A DNA stretch of 64,000 nucleotides from an uncultured Dehalococcoidia bacterium. Lineage in GTDB: Bacteria; Chloroflexota; Dehalococcoidia; Bin125. Both the position numbers and the translations under genes were made by a program. Where the stretch lies: contig CATQGW010000001.1 in assembly GCA_958295515.1 (NCBI GenBank), positions 1 through 64,000 on the forward strand, read 5' to 3'. The notes below the pieces were generated by a model. It searched no databases. It was not told the DNA's origin and saw only the letters and a list, made by a program, of their open reading frames with translations. Shown here piece by piece: positions 61,701 through 64,000 of this stretch (positions are counted from its first letter, which is position 1; each line of letters begins with the position of its first letter).

Positions 61701-63077
61701 ACCGTGAAACGGCGCGGCGCGGGTGACAAGGCGGTAGAGCTCGTCTTCGTCCGTCGGCTCGGCCGCAAGCTCGGCCACGATCTGCTGCGCAAGCACCTCG
61801 ATCGGCGCCTGCGGCTGACGGATTCGATCCAGATCGCCGCGCCCGACGGCGCGCACCATCGCCGCGCACTCGATCAGCTCGTCAAGCGCCGTGGGGAAGA
61901 GCGCGCCGTGCGGCGTGCGGCCCAGCGCGTGCCCGGAGCGTCCGACGCGCTGTAGGAAGGTGCCGATTCGGCGCGGCGAGCCAATCTGGCAGACCAGATC
62001 GATCGTCCCAATGTCGATGCCCAGCTCCAGCGAGGCAGTGGCCACGACTGCCCGCAGGTCGCCCGACTTGAGCCGCTGCTCCATCTGGTGTCGGCGATCC
62101 TTGGCCAGGCTGCCGTGATGGCTGGCGACATGCTCCTTGCCGACCCGCTCGGTCAGGCGGTGCGCGATCCGCTCCGCGAGCGCCCGCGTGTTGACGAAAA
62201 TCAGCGTCGTGCGGTGCTGCTCAATCAGCTCGCCCAGACGGTCGTAAATGCTGTCCCAGAGGTCGTGCGTGGGGATCGCCGCCAGCGGTACGTCGGTCGT
62301 CTCGATCCACAGCTGCAGCTCGCGCTGGTGGCCGAGGTCCAGAATCTGGCAGTCGCGCGCTGCTCCGTCGTCGTCCAGACCGGTCAGGAACGCGGCGATC
62401 TGGTCCATCGGCTTCTGCGTCGCCGAGAGCCCAACGCGCACCGGCCGCTGGGCGGCGACGCGGTCCAACCGCGCCAGCGAGAGCGCCAAGTGGCTGCCGC
62501 GCTTATCCCGCACCATCGCGTGGATTTCGTCCACGATCACCGTCTGCACCGTGCGCAGCGTCTCGCGGCTGCGCTCGGCGGTGAGCATCAGATAGAGCGA
62601 CTCGGGCGTGGTGATCAGGATGTGCGGCGGGCGCTTGACGATCGCCTGCCGCTCCGCCGCCGGCGTGTCGCCGGTGCGCACCGCAGTGCGAATGCGCGGC
62701 ATCGGCGCGCCGCCCAGCGCGCTCGACTCCGCCCGCTCCCGCGCCAGTTCCGCAATCTCCCGCAGCGGCTCTTCGAGATTGCGCTGGATGTCGTTGGAGA
62801 GCGCCTTGAGCGGCGAGACGTACAGGATCCGCGTCTCCGCAGGCAGTTCGCCCGCCTGCTGGCCGAGCCGCACGAGATCGTCGATCGCCGTCAGAAACGC
62901 GGTCAGCGTCTTACCCGAGCCGGTCGGCGCGGCCAGCAGCGTGTCGCGCCGCGTGCGAATCGCCGGCCAACCCGCAACCTGCGCATCAGTCGGCCCCTCA
63001 AAGCGCGCCCCAAACCAGTCCCGCACCAGCGGGTGAAAATCGGCCAAGACATCGCGGGCAGCTGTGGTGGTGGTCAT
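58749..63077 (-). CDS. lhr: Lhr-family large superfamily 2 helicase
   Basis: 1442 residues. Motif I LLAAPTGSGKTLTAFL, motif II VIVDEIHAMVRDKRGSHLAL, motif III GLSATQKPMD, then FVNTRALAERIAHRL, SHHGSLAKDRR, and motif VI RRIGTFLQRVGRSGHALG. The helicase core and the Lhr-specific winged-helix/beta-sheet region fill the first 850 or so residues, followed by a long C-terminal extension as in full-length bacterial Lhr. Lhr is a 3'-5' helicase for DNA/RNA hybrids in repair. Convergent with recQ. Confidence 0.93.
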   Translation of the reverse strand: MTTTTAARDVLADFHPLVRDWFGARFEGPTDAQVAGWPAIRTRRDTLLAAPTGSGKTLTAFLTAIDDLVRLGQQAGELPAETRILYVSPLKALSNDIQRNLEEPLREIAELARERAESSALGGAPMPRIRTAVRTGDTPAAERQAIVKRPPHILITTPESLYLMLTAERSRETLRTVQTVIVDEIHAMVRDKRGSHLALSLARLDRVAAQRPVRVGLSATQKPMDQIAAFLTGLDDDGAARDCQILDLGHQRELQLWIETTDVPLAAIPTHDLWDSIYDRLGELIEQHRTTLIFVNTRALAERIAHRLTERVGKEHVASHHGSLAKDRRHQMEQRLKSGDLRAVVATASLELGIDIGTIDLVCQIGSPRRIGTFLQRVGRSGHALGRTPHGALFPTALDELIECAAMVRAVGRGDLDRIRQPQAPIEVLAQQIVAELAAEPTDEDELYRLVTRAAPFHGLPRETYEETLDMLANGVGEGGGRSRPLIHRDRINGMLRPRRSARLTALLNGGVIPETGDFRVVKEPEGAFIGTVNEDFAIESQAGDIFLLGTTSWRIRRVEGKGVVRVEDAHGAPPTIPFWLGEAPGRSIELSTAVGELRRDIAAQLDDLERAGARLQRNCGMNAGAAEQVLEYLGSANDALGIMPSDTDVVFERFFDEAGGQQLVVHAPFGSGINRAWGLALRKRFCVRFDFELQAAANEEAIILSLGPSQSFPLDEAFEYLKSANVEQSLRQAVLYAPFWNTRWRWAATRALAVPRRRSGKQVPPNIQRMIADDLLAAVFPAQVGCQENLAGPLEVPDHPLIAQTMDDCLHEAVDTEGLKAILDRVEAGEIRLHARDTVTPSPMAQGILNVNPFGFLDDAPLEERRARAVMTRRSLPEQQRDLGRLDADAIERVREEAAPPVRDAEELHDLLLSLIALNLEQLPAPRELLDELIDAGRAACAAIGDRAICFAAEQLPAVQLLFPNAAVSPPLELPEGAAISVVDREDARVRLARGHMEVVGPITANQLGRRCGLSPDDVEYGLRQLEALGEIMRGQFSPEASTRNGDAPIEEYCDRRLLARIHRYTISRLRAEIEPVSAQHYLRFLLRWQHLTPETQLSGKAGVRAVVQRLEGFEAPAAAWERDLLARRVRDYREAWLDELCLAGDVTWARLTPRPPSNGKRNGNGSPSRATPITLALRRDFRTLLAAARRPAPPPAARGRSTPPPEPDPIEQLDGAAGAIHRLLRERGALFFDELVDGTRRIATDVENGLRELIAAGLAHADGFQGLRQLSRPANARRRRARRPRYGGGGVFIGEGPAGRWAPLPATVADEPDPTLADEQAEALARILLHRYGVLSRELMTRESLQTPWRDLLRALRRLEARGDIRGGRFIQGLIGEQFALPEAIDQLRALRRKPAEEDAAVEIAAADPCNLQGVLLPGAKIPARLHRKITIQNGLPAVS

Positions 63078-63216
63078 ATGTTCGGAAGGCTAGCGCACCC
63101 TGCGGGCGTTTTACAGTAGTGGTCCACCGTACGTCGCCGCAGCCCCAACGCAGGGGCGCGCAGCCGTAGAATGTGCGTGCTGGCGTGATGCTTGGTCAAG
63201 CCCCTCTGGAGGCGTC

Positions 63217-63633
63217 GTGAATCTGCGCAACCGCACGATCTACATCGGCGACAATCTGCCGCGCCTCAAAGGCATCGACAGCGAAACGGTCGACCTCATC
63301 TACCTCGATCCGCCGTTCAACAGCCGCGGCGAATACCAGTGGCCGATCGGCACGGAGGACACCGGGTCCGGCGTGGATATCGCCGACGGAGCCGACCTCA
63401 CCGATGCGGATCTCGAGCGGCTGATTGATGCGGCGGGCCAATCGACCTTCAAAGACGCCTTCACGCTGGACGACCTCGACGTCAGTCTTCTACAGGAGCT
63501 GCTCGACAACGGGGAGGCAGGCGGCGAGTACACGCTCGCCAACACGCAGCTGCTCTGTAGCCGCTGCAACCGAATCAAAGGCAACCGCGACATGGACTAT
63601 CTCGCCGAGCGCCTCGCCGCGCTACAGGCGTAA
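63217..63633 (+). pseudogene. Internally deleted DNA methyltransferase/HNH relic
   Basis: 138 residues. The N-terminus RNRTIYIGDNLPRLKGIDSE and DLIYLDPPFNSRGEY contains the catalytic DPPF of an amino-methyltransferase, and the C-terminus ANTQLLCSRCNRIKGNRDMD is the end of an HNH domain. In complete relatives these lie hundreds of residues apart. The middle, with the SAM-binding motifs and most of HNH, is gone, apparently by in-frame deletion. Unlikely to work as an enzyme. Confidence 0.75.
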
Positions 63634-63644
63634 AGGAGGTTGGT

Positions 63645-63803
63645 ATGGCAATCCAATGGCCCGCAGCGTTCAGCGAAGTGAGGCAGAGCTGCTTTACCTG
63701 GCGGACTCTGCAAGTCGCCATCGCGCTGTGGCACGCCATTGGCCTTGCTGAACTTCTTCGTTTAGGAGCGACCGCTGGTCGACGCCGTCTGCGTAAGCGA
63801 TAG
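63645..63803 (+). CDS. Short ORF behind a perfect ribosome site, possible stub
   Basis: 52 codons from ATG 63645 with AAGGAGG five bases upstream, directly after the methyltransferase relic. No family recognised. It may be the remaining start of the restriction partner that would follow a methyltransferase gene. It overlaps the opposite-strand ORF at 63694, so at most one is likely to be real. Confidence 0.25.
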   Translation: MAIQWPAAFSEVRQSCFTWRTLQVAIALWHAIGLAELLRLGATAGRRRLRKR

Positions 63804-63984
63804 CCCAGCGCTTTTCAAGAGAGTGAAGTAGATCAAATTCCCGTCGGTTAAACAACTCGTGCCTAACAGACGATCGATCTAGAAGATAAGCGCCATGTCG
63901 AGCCCAGCCTCGTACCGGAACTGATTGCGCATGCCGAGCGATCTCGAGCAACTGCTGCGCTAGCAATTTGCGACTCGGCATCAC
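63694..63984 (-). CDS. Hypothetical protein in lower-GC DNA
   Basis: 96 residues from GTG 63984. Helical and rich in Arg and Trp (KLLAQQLLEIARHAQ, RREFDLLHSLEKRWAIAYAD). No family recognised. GC is lower than in the rest of the window, as in the SDH-proteinase islet, suggesting acquired DNA at the right edge. Confidence 0.4.
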   Translation of the reverse strand: MMPSRKLLAQQLLEIARHAQSVPVRGWARHGAYLLDRSSVRHELFNRREFDLLHSLEKRWAIAYADGVDQRSLLNEEVQQGQWRATARWRLAESAR

Positions 63985-64000
63985 ACTTGGTAGGGTAGTT

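Overview
The window is GC-rich bacterial DNA, densely packed with short operons that often overlap by one to four bases (ATGA, GTGA, TGATG). The gene set is an HspR/DnaJ/ClpC/Hsp20 heat-shock cluster, F420-type LLM and PPOX flavoenzymes, an Eis-like acetyltransferase, many acyl-CoA enzymes and SDRs, a questin-oxidase-like protein, hopanoid genes (hpnH, hpnG, hpnA) and dispersed GTCATTCCCGC...GCGGGAATC repeats. This best suits a member of Chloroflexota (Dehalococcoidia/SAR202-like) or, less likely, an actinobacterium. That placement is inference: there is no rRNA or tRNA gene in the window to test it.

Layout. 1-1.9 kb: a two-component system cut by the left edge, with apparent single-base frameshifts in both genes. 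2-7 kb: Eis-like acetyltransferase, a repeat-filled gap, a small Pro-tailed protein, an M20 peptidase reading straight into an IscU domain, then a molybdenum-hydroxylase fragment with a MocA-like nucleotidyltransferase. 7-12.7 kb: hpnH and, after two opposing genes, hpnG-hpnA-SDR. 13-15.4 kb: questin-oxidase-like protein and a lower-GC SDH-proteinase islet. 15.4-22 kb: acyl-CoA dehydrogenase, geranylgeranyl-reductase-like flavoprotein, nth, SMP-30-like protein, LLM oxidoreductase, DinB and enoyl-CoA hydratase. 22-26.5 kb: clpC-hspR-dnaJ divergent from hsp20 across a HAIR-like operator. 26.6-38.7 kb: small enzymes, a heterodimeric ABC exporter, ruvB, yqeK-like gene, acyl-CoA dehydrogenase and a secreted amidase. 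38.8-40.7 kb: four tandem VOC genes. 40.7-45 kb: PPOX, TPP enzyme, monooxygenase and a lipoprotein. 45-50.6 kb: two pairs of SDRs, each an intact enzyme followed by one with an altered active site, around a Panacea toxin-antitoxin-like pair and a crotonase. 50.6-64 kb: TPR protein, clpS, two paralogous PD-(D/E)XK-type proteins each followed by a stub of recQ, a UGA-containing selenoprotein, intact recQ, lhr and a deleted DNA methyltransferase/HNH relic.

The strongest points are: (1) the gene at 55364-56692, a GrdB-family protein whose in-frame TGA falls at the U of a U-x-x-C motif and is followed by a SECIS-like hairpin; (2) the 52.4-58.7 kb block, which looks like a tandem duplication of a nuclease-recQ module in which one nuclease copy has lost its catalytic residues and two recQ copies have decayed, with the selenoprotein gene lying between the last stub and the surviving recQ; (3) the repeated active/inactive SDR pairing.

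Gene-poor stretches: 3273-3778 holds only repeats; 8084-8365 holds a 24-bp tandem repeat and a palindromic element; 46788-47045 shows no gene. No tRNA, rRNA, insertion sequence, CRISPR array or replication origin was recognised.
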